This document shows positions 28,501 through 37,600 of a stretch of 64,000 nt of DNA, piece by piece. Made by a program: the position numbers and the translations under genes. The notes beneath the pieces are model-generated. The model did not search any database and was not told the origin of the DNA. It worked only from the letters and a program-made list of their open reading frames with translations. The DNA is from Shewanella chilikensis. GTDB lineage: Bacteria > Pseudomonadota > Gammaproteobacteria > Enterobacterales > Shewanellaceae. The stretch is taken from the NCBI RefSeq assembly GCF_002836945.1, contig NZ_NIJM01000001.1, forward strand, positions 62,001 to 126,000, given 5' to 3'. Position 1 is the stretch's first letter; the number at the start of each line of letters is the position of its first letter.

Positions 28501-30024
28501 GATATAATCAGGTACACTAATATCTATCGATGAAGGCGTATATACTTCATCTTCAAGAGAAATCAATGCTCCACTTGAGTCAATTAAAAGCTCTAATTTT
28601 TCATCATGCTTGAAAGTGTGGTAAAACATATAAATCATAGAAGCTCTGTCTTCTATGCTATTTATATTTTTACTTAAAACTCTCAATTTTTCAGTATCTA
28701 CACTTCCATTTAAATTTAAACTCGAAAGGTCGGTAGTGCCATCTAAGGGAATTAACAAGTTTTCAAAGACGAACTCTTGGTTAATAGAGCACACAAAACT
28801 AGAAAGCGCATCTATAAATATAACTTCTGATTTTTTTCTATAAGTTCCGTCAACACAAGGAAACACCTCCAAAGTGTTGATCGCATCATCAATAGCATCG
28901 TAGAACCCCAGCTCCATAAGAATGTTATTAGGATTGTTGTATGACAAAAGCTCAATAGCTTTGTAACTAATATTACCTTTCGTTAAAGATTTCGCTGTAT
29001 CAATAATTAACTTAACTAACTCTCTTAAAATGAAGCGGTTTTTTTCACTGTCATTTATCTCATTTCTGGAGCTGTTTAATTCGAAGGTTCCATGAATAAT
29101 AAAAGGAAAGTCAACAGCTAATTTAGTAGGGAAATATGCGAAAATTTCTCGAATATCACAGCAGAGTTCATCTTGCAGAGCAATTTTTAAATCGAAGAAC
29201 TCTTCTTCACTTTCTTTATCCCATAACTCTTTAGGTAATTCTCCTTTGTGTTCATAGACGTTCCATTTTTCACTAAGATCCGTTTTATCTATTGCCTTGA
29301 TACACTTTCCATCAACAAAAACTGTTAATGTTTTAATAGAGTTTAAAAAGAGTAGGATCTCACTCTTTAACTCGTCTATTTGCTTTTTAATATCACCTAG
29401 GAAGCCAACTTTGTATCGTATATCAATTGACGTGATCCAGTCGTGATTTATTTCCTCTGTTAACTTCGGAATAGATAGGAATGGAATAGGATAAATTGAA
29501 TCAGGTAAATTTTGTGCTTTTCTAATAGCATTGCGCTCTCCTGGTAAAAACAGCTCATCAAAAACACCATTTACAATTTCATTTGAAAACTCAATTCTTA
29601 GGTTGTTGCTATTAATTGATATCGATTCACTCCAATTAATGATCGATCTAAAGCCAAGCCCTTTATTTCCTATGAACTTTTTAGATGTTTTAGTACTCAA
29701 ATTAGAAATCATTAAAGATCTAATTCCGTTAGAGCTAAAAGCGCTACAGCCAGTTCCTCTATTTTTAATACTTAGCAAATTAGCTTTAGTATCTAATTCA
29801 ATTCTTACCTCATCTGACTTTTCATCATCAGCATTTTGAAGAAGCTCAAGTAACTGTCTTCCGTTGTACTCTTTTTCAGTTTCAACTTCACGGTTGAACG
29901 CAGAAATCATATCTGCTGGGGACTTTTTATAGACTTCCTTTCGGCGAACTATTTCTTCTAAGATCTCTGCCTTAATACCAATGTTTTGCTCTTTAATTGG
30001 CTCCATAGTCGCTATATTATTCAA
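25594..30024 (-). CDS. GHKL (sacsin-like) ATPase with C-terminal DUF3883 nuclease-like domain
   Basis: 1476 residues, last gene of the seven-gene operon. The N-terminus is a GHKL/Hsp90-type ATP-binding domain as in sacsin: N-box ELLQNADD at 60-67, an IKNRGTG block near 87-93 and a glycine lid FIGNKGLGFRS near 118-127. A long middle region has no motif I know. The last 110 residues are a DUF3883 (NO VEIN C-terminal) domain with PD-(D/E)XK-like residues Asp1399 (GYDI) and Glu1413-x-Lys1415 (VEVKTYSG). A basic Ser/Lys-rich linker precedes it. The start is TTG at 30024: AGGAGG lies seven bases upstream and TTGA overlaps the previous stop. An ATP-gated nuclease in defence is my inference. Confidence 0.85.
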   Translation of the reverse strand: MNNIATMEPIKEQNIGIKAEILEEIVRRKEVYKKSPADMISAFNREVETEKEYNGRQLLELLQNADDEKSDEVRIELDTKANLLSIKNRGTGCSAFSSNGIRSLMISNLSTKTSKKFIGNKGLGFRSIINWSESISINSNNLRIEFSNEIVNGVFDELFLPGERNAIRKAQNLPDSIYPIPFLSIPKLTEEINHDWITSIDIRYKVGFLGDIKKQIDELKSEILLFLNSIKTLTVFVDGKCIKAIDKTDLSEKWNVYEHKGELPKELWDKESEEEFFDLKIALQDELCCDIREIFAYFPTKLAVDFPFIIHGTFELNSSRNEINDSEKNRFILRELVKLIIDTAKSLTKGNISYKAIELLSYNNPNNILMELGFYDAIDDAINTLEVFPCVDGTYRKKSEVIFIDALSSFVCSINQEFVFENLLIPLDGTTDLSSLNLNGSVDTEKLRVLSKNINSIEDRASMIYMFYHTFKHDEKLELLIDSSGALISLEDEVYTPSSIDISVPDYISIKFIHRDLFELLIKKFEIDSNEKARELQRALRQITNIQQYQPIPVLQKIVSNANRLIKEDNNKVEEILTSMVRSLYENFNKLNYPQQIPDSKIQLYNKEHTLTDASDLYLSKGYPSGTLNEFLFEGIFRDNVFLCAPSKYRLGEEDPDNLEQFFLWLGVNKNSKFNEVKGRRNLEYEKFVFQCVPRPLGYRVGSFHYKEIDNFELIAQNISLEKLVIWFIQDKDIYNQLDDSANTDKFSFNKDREYYGSYSHNISHKPSFIKYQVKSLGLFRDFFFANEKLSPLVNSISFNFDYEQFNYFGISRSDVESLLLKIGATDKFEKLSLEAVQRIISELPVKSPDGRQTQAIYKLAVRHFEVNKQPLDNQETKLFALKGQTRSYQSADKVFYNGNIKLPRKIAASVPVLNYPRRQNTQNIIEFFGVQNLNELDVEITSTSSLPSLSSSFSSFLEEIAPYILVYRIQDIEKDQSAKAELAKLRRYRVVLCDDVKYQINGESFELENNDYIKQDNDFVIKVRPESTVGDLRHDFDFQETFADIIGLIFDIQDTRVFRDVVKEEASYLEKTIKNDIGEEELIRTRELLGISDELYSFWKTVYSLLGKTYRFESDDNLLESVSAELELQIDVERIDFKELDGLESCSAIKELFAEKGINVADFNRSEFAYYKIDLSKYHVSKLKQAFERALYLFKKMLYQWCIVNSRESQFTHYVSQYESNDNFIILSARQNKQSFEMNYEKYVNNYISDVLGQESIEETQIDFEAVYDKHAELIDIDRVEGDQELMSLMFFSHKWEEVKTRINEKFESENVTKKPHGVEGSVRQTKQIKSASLSKPRNIKNNQSKSKKPFKHSKSLSDNNRINGKRSEEDVYNSLVKQFGKQKVTWVSKTSDGDGYDIKYINELDVTKYVEVKTYSGDRFHLSRNELEFARKNIGNYEIFLVSNEILRIEHIDFDDKERFHLESREYVVSFTIE

Positions 30025-31097
30025 GATAAAGCCTCCTCATATTCCCTTTGAACTCTCGCCCTTAAATCGAATTGGTATTCTGCACTGCCATTAAACAGAT
30101 TTATCTTCCTCTGAGGATCGTCGCCATTTTCACTAATTTTTACCAATTTATTTAGTAACTTTTTACCGTAACCATTTTTCTTTCCCCACATAGACGCATA
30201 TGAGTTTTCAAGCCTTTCCATGTACATGCTTTCATCTTCTTCCCTTCTGACGAATGTGAGGTCAACAACGGAATGAATTGCTTTATCAAATGAACTAAAT
30301 AACCAAACAGAATCGCTGTCTTCACGACAGTATTTAATTAGAAGTTGAATGAAAGAAATATCCCATATAGCGTTTCTAAGATCTTTAGGCCCATGAGATT
30401 TGAGCATTTTTGAAATTTTCCAGCTACTAAAATAAACAGATAAAAAGTGAAATGATGGTGCTGAAAACATATATTCATCATATATCCAATCCATCAGTTC
30501 AAGCATGGTTTGATATGGAGATATTCTTTTAGAACGAGCTAGAGATATCGCTTTCTTTATTATGACTGCATTTCTCTCTACCAAAGTTAATCTCTCTGGT
30601 AACTTGCCACCTATAAGCTCGCCTGTCTTAAACAAAGACAGTTCATTACGACTTATGCTATCTCTTTGCTTTAGAAATAAGTCTAAGTAAATATTAGGAT
30701 TTAAGTTATCAGCTGTTCGAAATAATGCTAGCTCATCATCTGCTTTATCTAAACCATTTCGCTCTATATATTCGTGATAGGAATAACCTGTTTCCGATAA
30801 AATATTTCCTGCATTTAGTACAGCTTGCAGAGCAGCTACACTCCTATAGGGCTGTTGGTTTTTCTGTTCAGAAATATCTAAACCATTAACCAAGCTGATC
30901 AAATAAGAAACTACATTCCTGTCCAATAGGCACTTAAATTCAACACCTGGTGAATACCAGATATCAGTCAAACTTGGATGTCCTTTCCTGTTAACATTGA
31001 GAGGATCAGATAGTAGTTTATTTTCTAATACATGCGTTTCTGCTCGTAATATTTCTTCCAGCCGATCGTGAATGATAAGTAACTCCATGTCTTCCAT
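30021..31097 (-). CDS. Unrecognised operon protein with PIN-like acidic motifs
   Basis: About 358 residues from ATG 31097; a TTG at 31112 overlapping the WYL gene stop is an alternative, and ATG 31088 a third. I recognise no named family. Three motifs resemble the layout of PIN-fold ribonucleases: a hydrophobic strand ending in Asp59 (FKCLLDRNVVSYLI), Asp246 in NAIWDISFIQLLIK, and a strand followed by SSFD (VWLFSSFDKAIH, Asp271). The fourth acidic residue is not obvious. No signal peptide or membrane segment, so cytoplasmic. It is coupled to the neighbours on both sides (TTGA overlap with the ATPase-nuclease gene), which argues for a role in the same system. The PIN idea is inference. Confidence 0.7.
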   Translation of the reverse strand: MEDMELLIIHDRLEEILRAETHVLENKLLSDPLNVNRKGHPSLTDIWYSPGVEFKCLLDRNVVSYLISLVNGLDISEQKNQQPYRSVAALQAVLNAGNILSETGYSYHEYIERNGLDKADDELALFRTADNLNPNIYLDLFLKQRDSISRNELSLFKTGELIGGKLPERLTLVERNAVIIKKAISLARSKRISPYQTMLELMDWIYDEYMFSAPSFHFLSVYFSSWKISKMLKSHGPKDLRNAIWDISFIQLLIKYCREDSDSVWLFSSFDKAIHSVVDLTFVRREEDESMYMERLENSYASMWGKKNGYGKKLLNKLVKISENGDDPQRKINLFNGSAEYQFDLRARVQREYEEALS

Positions 31098-31104
31098 ACA
31101 ATCT

Positions 31105-31944
31105 TTACCCAAATAACCAAGCTTTCACTTCGTCATAATTTTCTAAATACAAAGGTCTGACTAAGGGATTACCTTCCCTTATTTCCTTATCTATAAGGTG
31201 ATACTGAATATAATACTCAGCCATAGCAGCTCTAACTTCTACAGTGAAGCTATCCCCCTTTCCTTTGTCCATCATAATTACCTGTTTCTGAGGTTCAGTT
31301 AAGGCGGGTTGCGGGGCGATTTTCAGTTTAATCATGGTCATCCAAGCTTCATCTTGTTCATACTCAACCTCAGACGGCTCATTCAGTTCCGCAGCAGTGA
31401 TTCTACCAAGATGAAAGTCTCTAAATTCACTACGATATTCATCATATGCTCGGCAATGCCAACGAACACCACTATCAGCTAATGCAATAGGATGAATAAT
31501 CCTTTCGATGCCATTGGGGTTGGTTAGAGAGTAATAAGTAGCCTTAACTGATAGCTTCTTGTTTATAGCTTGAGTTACAACCCTAACTATTTTGGGGTCA
31601 ACGTTTCCAGTATGTAAAGGACCAAAATCGACAGCCAAAGCTCCCCAGTAATCGGATTTATATACTTGACTATTAATCCTTAAAAATGCCACATACTCCT
31701 GCCATGTTTCATCAATATAGTGACAGGTGAAACTAGAAGTTGGCTCATACTGTTTTAAGCTTTTATTATATTTCAATGAATTAGGATATAGGTCCCTATA
31801 TTCAGTGAAGCTTTTAGTAATATTGCTAATGGTGACTTTAAATAATTTTGCCAACGTTGAAGCGTTTACACCCCCTTCCCAATACGCAAACATCTCGATT
31901 GCTTTTAGTCTTACTTCCTTTGTATTTAATCCTCCATTAATCAT
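31105..31944 (-). CDS. WYL-domain transcriptional regulator of the defence operon
   Basis: 279 residues with the three-part layout of BrxR/CapW-type regulators: an N-terminal winged helix-turn-helix (about 8-60, KAIEMFAYWEGGVNASTLAKLF then TISNITKSFTEYR), a WYL domain (about 125-195, HPIALADSGVRWHCRAYDEY then FRDFHLGRI), and a C-terminal WCX-like extension. The WYL triad itself reads WHC at 162-164. Proteins of this type repress defence operons and respond to nucleic acid or nucleotide ligands. It is unusual that this one lies fifth in the operon rather than first or divergent. ATGA overlap with the preceding toprim gene. Confidence 0.85.
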   Translation of the reverse strand: MINGGLNTKEVRLKAIEMFAYWEGGVNASTLAKLFKVTISNITKSFTEYRDLYPNSLKYNKSLKQYEPTSSFTCHYIDETWQEYVAFLRINSQVYKSDYWGALAVDFGPLHTGNVDPKIVRVVTQAINKKLSVKATYYSLTNPNGIERIIHPIALADSGVRWHCRAYDEYRSEFRDFHLGRITAAELNEPSEVEYEQDEAWMTMIKLKIAPQPALTEPQKQVIMMDKGKGDSFTVEVRAAMAEYYIQYHLIDKEIREGNPLVRPLYLENYDEVKAWLFG

Positions 31945-32813
31945 ATGGTTTCTCCCACATTTTTAATTAACTTCAGGGGAACACCATGCGTGATTAGGTG
32001 TTCTTGTGTTATGGCCAACTTGTTATTTTCTAGGTTCTTTAAAACTTCTCTAATTTCATAGGGCGTATCAGGAGAGTTAAGTCTTCGTGTTAACTGTTCA
32101 AACTGATTCCCAAACTCCTCCAGCTTTGATTTGGCAATCACATCCTCAGGAAGTATGCTTGGAATGATCAGGTCGATCACTCTATGCTCAGCGAGCTTTA
32201 ATGCCATGTCTATTCCCGCAGCATCATAGTCAAAGAACACTCCAACCTTAGTGTCTGGCCGAACTTTGCAAATTAACTCGTTTAAGTATTTTTGATTTTT
32301 ACCATAACCACGAAATACGGCGATGGCACTTTGATATTCAAGCGGTAAAGAAGGAATGACTAGTTCCCAATTTGTTATGAGTTCCCCATTTTCAACGATG
32401 ATTAACTTACTTATCTTAGTGACATCAATATCGCGAAGCTTCATGGAATAGACAATATTTGGCTGTGCTTCGATTGCGTCTTTAATTCCAGGGATGATTC
32501 CTCTGCCCGTCATTGAGAGCATCACTTCAAAAACGCCTCCAGATGCCCATTTTTCATTACTAAAAAAGGAGGAAGCCTCAAGCCTAGTTTCCACATCTAA
32601 ATCGATGTCTAAAATTGACTTTCCCAATACCTTGTTAAAATAATTTTCTATTTCAATTAGGTTTGATGGTGTGAAATATATTTTTTTATTTCTGATTATG
32701 CCAATTTCGAGTTCTTGAACAATTGCACGCAGAACAGCCGATTCACTGATTTGACTGGGAGATCTTCTGATTAAATTCTGGGCAGCTCTTATAGTCTTTT
32801 TATCTAGCTTCAT
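31941..32813 (-). CDS. jetD: JetD-like Toprim protein (Wadjet nuclease subunit)
   Basis: 290 residues from ATG 32813, chosen because AAAGG lies upstream at good spacing; it overlaps the preceding gene by 14 bases. The C-terminal half is a Toprim domain: Glu141 in LIIVENGELI, and Asp195-x-Asp197 in VFFDYDAAGIDMAL. This is the DUF2220 pattern of JetD, the subunit that cleaves plasmid DNA in Wadjet systems. The N-terminal 130 residues would correspond to the DUF3322-like arm but are short, since JetD is usually nearer 380-400 residues. Relationship to topoisomerase VI-type Toprim is family knowledge; DNA cleavage here is inferred. Confidence 0.78.
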   Translation of the reverse strand: MKLDKKTIRAAQNLIRRSPSQISESAVLRAIVQELEIGIIRNKKIYFTPSNLIEIENYFNKVLGKSILDIDLDVETRLEASSFFSNEKWASGGVFEVMLSMTGRGIIPGIKDAIEAQPNIVYSMKLRDIDVTKISKLIIVENGELITNWELVIPSLPLEYQSAIAVFRGYGKNQKYLNELICKVRPDTKVGVFFDYDAAGIDMALKLAEHRVIDLIIPSILPEDVIAKSKLEEFGNQFEQLTRRLNSPDTPYEIREVLKNLENNKLAITQEHLITHGVPLKLIKNVGETI

Positions 32814-34047
32814 GAGCAACCTTTCTGAAGAGTATGTCTTTGACATATATAGCCCCATCGAAAGGCGCTATAATTTCTCTAACTTCTTCCACCTCAGCTA
32901 CTTTCAGTACTGCTTTTCTCTGGGCCTCAAAATAGCTCATGATCATCAACATCCAATCTTCTGGAGTAGACTCTACATTCAAATTGTGAAATACAGCCAT
33001 AGCGGATAGATCTTGGGTATACTCATCGTCGAAGATTGCATCAAAGAAAAACTCTACATTTTGTATGAGCGGGTCTAGCTCTTCGGTAATTTCTTCACCT
33101 CGACCATCTGTAATTTCTACCTTTTGCTCATCAACTCTTAATTCTAAGCTGGAACTCTTTGATTTTTTTAGAGCCGAGAGCGCCGCATTAATTAAATGCT
33201 CTTCATCTTTTGCACTTTCCAAATCGGCGAAACCACCTAGAGAAAGCTTATCCGCAATTGAGACACAAATAGGCAGATCAGACAAAGCTGAAATGCTAGG
33301 CCTGTAGCCTGGCTCTGATACATACTTGTTATGAAAGGAGTCGATAAGTTTATTGAGCTTTTGAGCGCTTTTATCTTTCAATAACTTATCCAGCATTTTT
33401 ACGAGTTTACGATTGCTGGCAGCCAAGTCTTTTAAGCATTTGTCTACATGCCCTTTAAGCGCTTTCATCAGTAACCTTTCAAGTTGGAGATCTAGTCCAA
33501 CCCAATCACTCATTTTCTCAACACTCAGTTGAGCAAATACTAGGTTTAGTTTAGTAATTTCGTCCTTACATCTCGTAGTAAGTTTTATTTTTTCATCGAT
33601 ATCAAATGCCACGCTAAATTCGTCACCAATAACGTGATGGAACATATTTACTGTCTCAGTGAGTGTGTCCATGAGTTCCATGACGATTTCTCTTGTCTCA
33701 TCAAAGAATCTTTCTCCATCATTAAATCTACGTGACTTTGCTTGTTTATAGCTTTGAATTGAATTTTCTAAGTCATCAATTAATCCAGAAAAAGCACCAT
33801 GCCTCTCTCTAAAGCGGTGCCTACTAGTCACATGATCGAGTAAACCGCGAACTTTACTATGGAGCTGTACTCCTAGGGACTCATCCAAGTAATAAGCCAG
33901 TCTATTTTTGCGAAGAGAGTCAATAACCTTCTCATTTTCTGGTGAATCTTCAATTTGCCCTCTGGCGACATAACAAGACTCATCTACGATCTCTACGTGT
34001 TTATTAAGAGCTCGAATTGCAGCCTTTGAATCTTCTTTTCTTCCCAT
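32800..34047 (-). CDS. jetA: JetA-like kleisin subunit
   Basis: 415 residues, almost entirely helical. N-terminal winged-helix-like start, then a long helical region (RFRERHGAFSGLIDDLENSIQSY and on to residue 230), then a C-terminal alpha/beta part. This resembles MukF/JetA kleisins, which bridge SMC ATPase heads. Assignment rests on size, helical character and on its place between the JetB-like and JetD-like genes; I see no short diagnostic motif. Its ATG shares one base with the stop of the jetB-like gene (TAATG-type coupling). Sure that it is a real gene; less sure of the subunit name. Confidence 0.65.
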   Translation of the reverse strand: MGRKEDSKAAIRALNKHVEIVDESCYVARGQIEDSPENEKVIDSLRKNRLAYYLDESLGVQLHSKVRGLLDHVTSRHRFRERHGAFSGLIDDLENSIQSYKQAKSRRFNDGERFFDETREIVMELMDTLTETVNMFHHVIGDEFSVAFDIDEKIKLTTRCKDEITKLNLVFAQLSVEKMSDWVGLDLQLERLLMKALKGHVDKCLKDLAASNRKLVKMLDKLLKDKSAQKLNKLIDSFHNKYVSEPGYRPSISALSDLPICVSIADKLSLGGFADLESAKDEEHLINAALSALKKSKSSSLELRVDEQKVEITDGRGEEITEELDPLIQNVEFFFDAIFDDEYTQDLSAMAVFHNLNVESTPEDWMLMIMSYFEAQRKAVLKVAEVEEVREIIAPFDGAIYVKDILFRKVAHEAR

Positions 34048-34676
34048 TAAAACAACTCCGTTTGTTGCTCTACAGGTTCTTTCTCCTCGAAGCCGTCATA
34101 CATTCGAATAAACTCTAGCTGATCATAAATCAGTGACCACTTTGCAGTAGCTATATACACTGAACCAGTATTACCAATGCTAGTGAAGTACTTTTCATTT
34201 TCTAAGAAGTTTAAAATAGAACGTAGCTTTGACTTCACCTCTGTAGATTTCTGCGCTCGATTAAATTGATGAGCAATATTGTCCAACTGCAAGTTAAGAG
34301 AAGAGGATTCCTCTATTGCTGACAACAATTCGGATTCATGTAACCTCATTCCTGCTTCAATTGGCCTAGACTCATTACCAGCATTTCTGACGAGCCTTAG
34401 CCAATTGATTAGGCCTTCCAAATTTACGATGACATTTTCAAAATGTCGTTCGACTGCATTTCTCTTTTTTGTTTCTTCAATGGAACTAAATACACAGTAA
34501 AAACCTTTCTTATCTCTAGTTCTAACTACCTTTCGACCTATTCTATGGAGAAAATTATTAATGCTTTCTTCATGTCCCGAATTATCTAAATAAGCGAAGC
34601 CCTCTGGATTCGTGACTTCACAAATAATATTTTGACTCAGAAGCTCCTCTACACAGTTCTCAAAGCGACTAGACAT
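34047..34676 (-). CDS. jetB: JetB/MukE-like winged-helix subunit
   Basis: 209 residues. The middle carries a helical pattern seen in MukE/DUF4194 proteins: VIVNLEGLINWLRLVRNAG, a basic loop, then GMRLHESELLSAIEESSSL, and a winged-helix end (KLRSILNFLENEKYFTSI followed by a wing strand). Such proteins bind the kleisin and regulate loading of the SMC dimer on DNA. It overlaps the SMC gene by 8 bases and the kleisin gene by one base. Annotation by context plus this pattern. Confidence 0.68.
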   Translation of the reverse strand: MSSRFENCVEELLSQNIICEVTNPEGFAYLDNSGHEESINNFLHRIGRKVVRTRDKKGFYCVFSSIEETKKRNAVERHFENVIVNLEGLINWLRLVRNAGNESRPIEAGMRLHESELLSAIEESSSLNLQLDNIAHQFNRAQKSTEVKSKLRSILNFLENEKYFTSIGNTGSVYIATAKWSLIYDQLEFIRMYDGFEEKEPVEQQTELF

Positions 34677-37600
34677 TAGCTTGCTCCTGTTCTTTTTCAG
34701 CTAATAGCTTAGATTTAAGCGGATTCTTTTTCTTAGCTTCGTTAGATACATATTTCTTAATTCCAAGATTTTTATCCACATGATTTTTCGTAGAAAAATA
34801 TCTAAGAAGAACAACTGAAGGATTAGGTTGGGCACAAAACAATGAGATGTTATTCTGATCCATAAAATCAAATAAAAGCATCACATTTTCATCTGACAAT
34901 TCTCCAAGCTCATCTAAAGGCCAATGAATGGTAATGTTTCTGTCTTTACATAAATAACGAGTCATTCCACAAAAAACTACAATCACTGCTAGTTTGGATA
35001 TACCGGTACTGCTTATATTCTTAAGATCTGCGTCTGTTCTGATATTTACAGGTCGACCATTTTCCGTCATAGAGATGTCAATATCTACCAATGAGTCTAT
35101 TGAGCTAGAAATTTTGCTTTGTTTTAGCTCCGCTATTACATTGGAAAATGCCACAATGAACTCTTTTTCAGGTAAGCTTTCTCTTCCTGTTTCTCCCCAT
35201 TTATTCCAAGCACTATTGAAGCTCCTGAGATCTCCCCAAAGGTCAAACTCATCGACTTTGGATACCAACTCCACTCTAATATTGTCTAATGCATTAAAGT
35301 TATTTGAAGTGTTAATCTCTTTAACCAGCTTCGAAGAAACGTTTTTAACTTTTCTTTTTAGGCCATCGAGAGCTTGATAAAAGCGTATGTACCTTGCGCC
35401 CACAGTTTTTATTGACTCTAATATTACTGCTTTGATGTCTGGTATCGACTCTTCAATTAGCCTCTTTACATCAGTAACACTTTCAATATGAAATTCTTCC
35501 GAAAATTTATCATGAGGAGACAAAGCTATACGTTGCTCTTCCATGTTTTTCCAGATATGTAATACCTTATTGTTGGTACTGCCTGTACTCAGCAGTATGT
35601 CGCCAACTTTCTTAACAGCAGAACTGATTTTATGTCTAAGTTTATTAATTGAACTCAAGCATTCTTTCGAAGATTCAATCAGTAATTCTAAAGGGAATGA
35701 TTCACCTAATTGGATTGGCTGGTGACCAATAGGGATCTTTTGTGTATGTAATTCTATAGATTCAAGAATAGAAATAATCGCTTTCTCTTCCTTTTCGAGC
35801 TTATCGTGCTGCTCGGCGAGGCTCTCAATATCATCGGTCAGGCTTTTTCTTGTTTTTTCATATTGCTCTTTTGCTAACTCAAGCTCTCTATGAGCCACTG
35901 AAGCCTTATCTAATAGGGCAGATAGCTGACTCTCGTAATTTTCTAATTTAACCCAAGCCGAACTTTCCCATAACCTATACTCCGAGATTTCCTTATCAAA
36001 AGCCTTAACTTCTCTATACTTGCTTTCAGATTGCTCTTTTCTTGTGCGGGCGGCATCAATTGTTGTGGGATCTATTTCCTTTTTCTTTAACTGACTATCG
36101 AAAGCAGCTTTTAAGTCGTCTAATCGTTTTTTTAGCTCTTCTTGGCTATTGGTAATAGAGTCATTTTTGACAGAAATCTCTTCCCGTAATAGACCTATTT
36201 CTGCCGATGCATTTGCCCTAAATGCAAGCTTGTCTTCCTGAAACTTAGCAGTTTCCACTTCTTTAATATTATTTGTTTCTAGCTCAAAGCTTTCGAGTTT
36301 TTTAGCCGACACTAAAATACTTACATTTATTTCTTTCTGTCGGCGTTCGATATTGCTATCGATTCGCTGTTTGGTCTTTTGTTGAAGCAAAGTACAAGTT
36401 TCTATTTCTTTCTTGATACGATGCTCTTCCCTCACTAAGCCATCAGCCTGTAGTTTTAACTTCTCGATTGATTTATTTTGATCATTCGCTTTTTTCTCAA
36501 CCGCACCTATATCAGACTTAATATTTTCTATCTCTCTCCCTAACTCCTCTCTTCGTTGATTCAAAATATCATCAGATAAAGCTTCTTCAGGAGGCACTAC
36601 ATTTTCTAGGTTTATGCATAACCCAAATATGCTGTTTGTTTCAGCATCATCAGATACTTCAGGAGATAGTGTTCTGAAAGATAATAACTCGGGCCTCAAG
36701 ACCTTACCTATAGACTCTCTCCAATCAACTATATTTTTATTAAGAAAGCTTCTTACGGTCCCATCGTCTGGATTTAACTGACGTGTTATTTCAACTCTTC
36801 TTTCTTCAGTATCTTCCAACTTTTTCTTTAGTCTTTTTATTTGCTGAAGCAAGTCCTCCCTAGCCACTTTTGCATCACGAACTTCAGCTTCACAAGTCGA
36901 CTTTTTCTGGGCGATGTCGTATATAACGTAATTTTTTAAGGATTCAACTTTACTACTTAACTCTTTTAACTCCGAATCCTCAGTGTCTGTATACTTCCCT
37001 GCAATTTCATACTGAACTCGACAATTGTTCAATTCCTCAGACAATGACTTACTCAGGAGTGCTCTATCTTCGCTAACAGCTTCCATCTTTGAAGCAAATT
37101 CATCGCTCTTCTCTAGTAGCCTTTGTTCAGTAGCCACCTCAACTTCATGTAGTTTTTGGGTCAAGTCTGCAATTTTCTGGATTTCAGCTTTCTCAAATTG
37201 TTCTGAAGCTTTTTCTACTTTACGTACATTTGCATCATAAGCTTGCGTCTCAGCGCTAGCTGAATCGAGCAGCTGCTTAAAGTGTTCGGCATCTTGCTCT
37301 GCTCTGAATTTAAACGCCTCTAATGAACCATACTCCGAAAGCTTCGTGGCAATATCGACTTTTTCATCCCACCTTTCACGCTCATCGTAAATACTATCGA
37401 TAAGGTTTTTCTTCGTTTCAGCTTGATTGGTTAGCTCTTGGAATGTTGTGTTGAGCACAGAAGTATCTTGGTTGTATTTTTGTTGTAGTTCACTTCTCTC
37501 AGATTTTAAACTTGAAATTCTCTTTGCCGCCTTCTCAAATTTATCTTTAACAGTGGCTAATTCCTGTTGAAGACTAGCTTGATAAGCAAGTAAGTAACTC

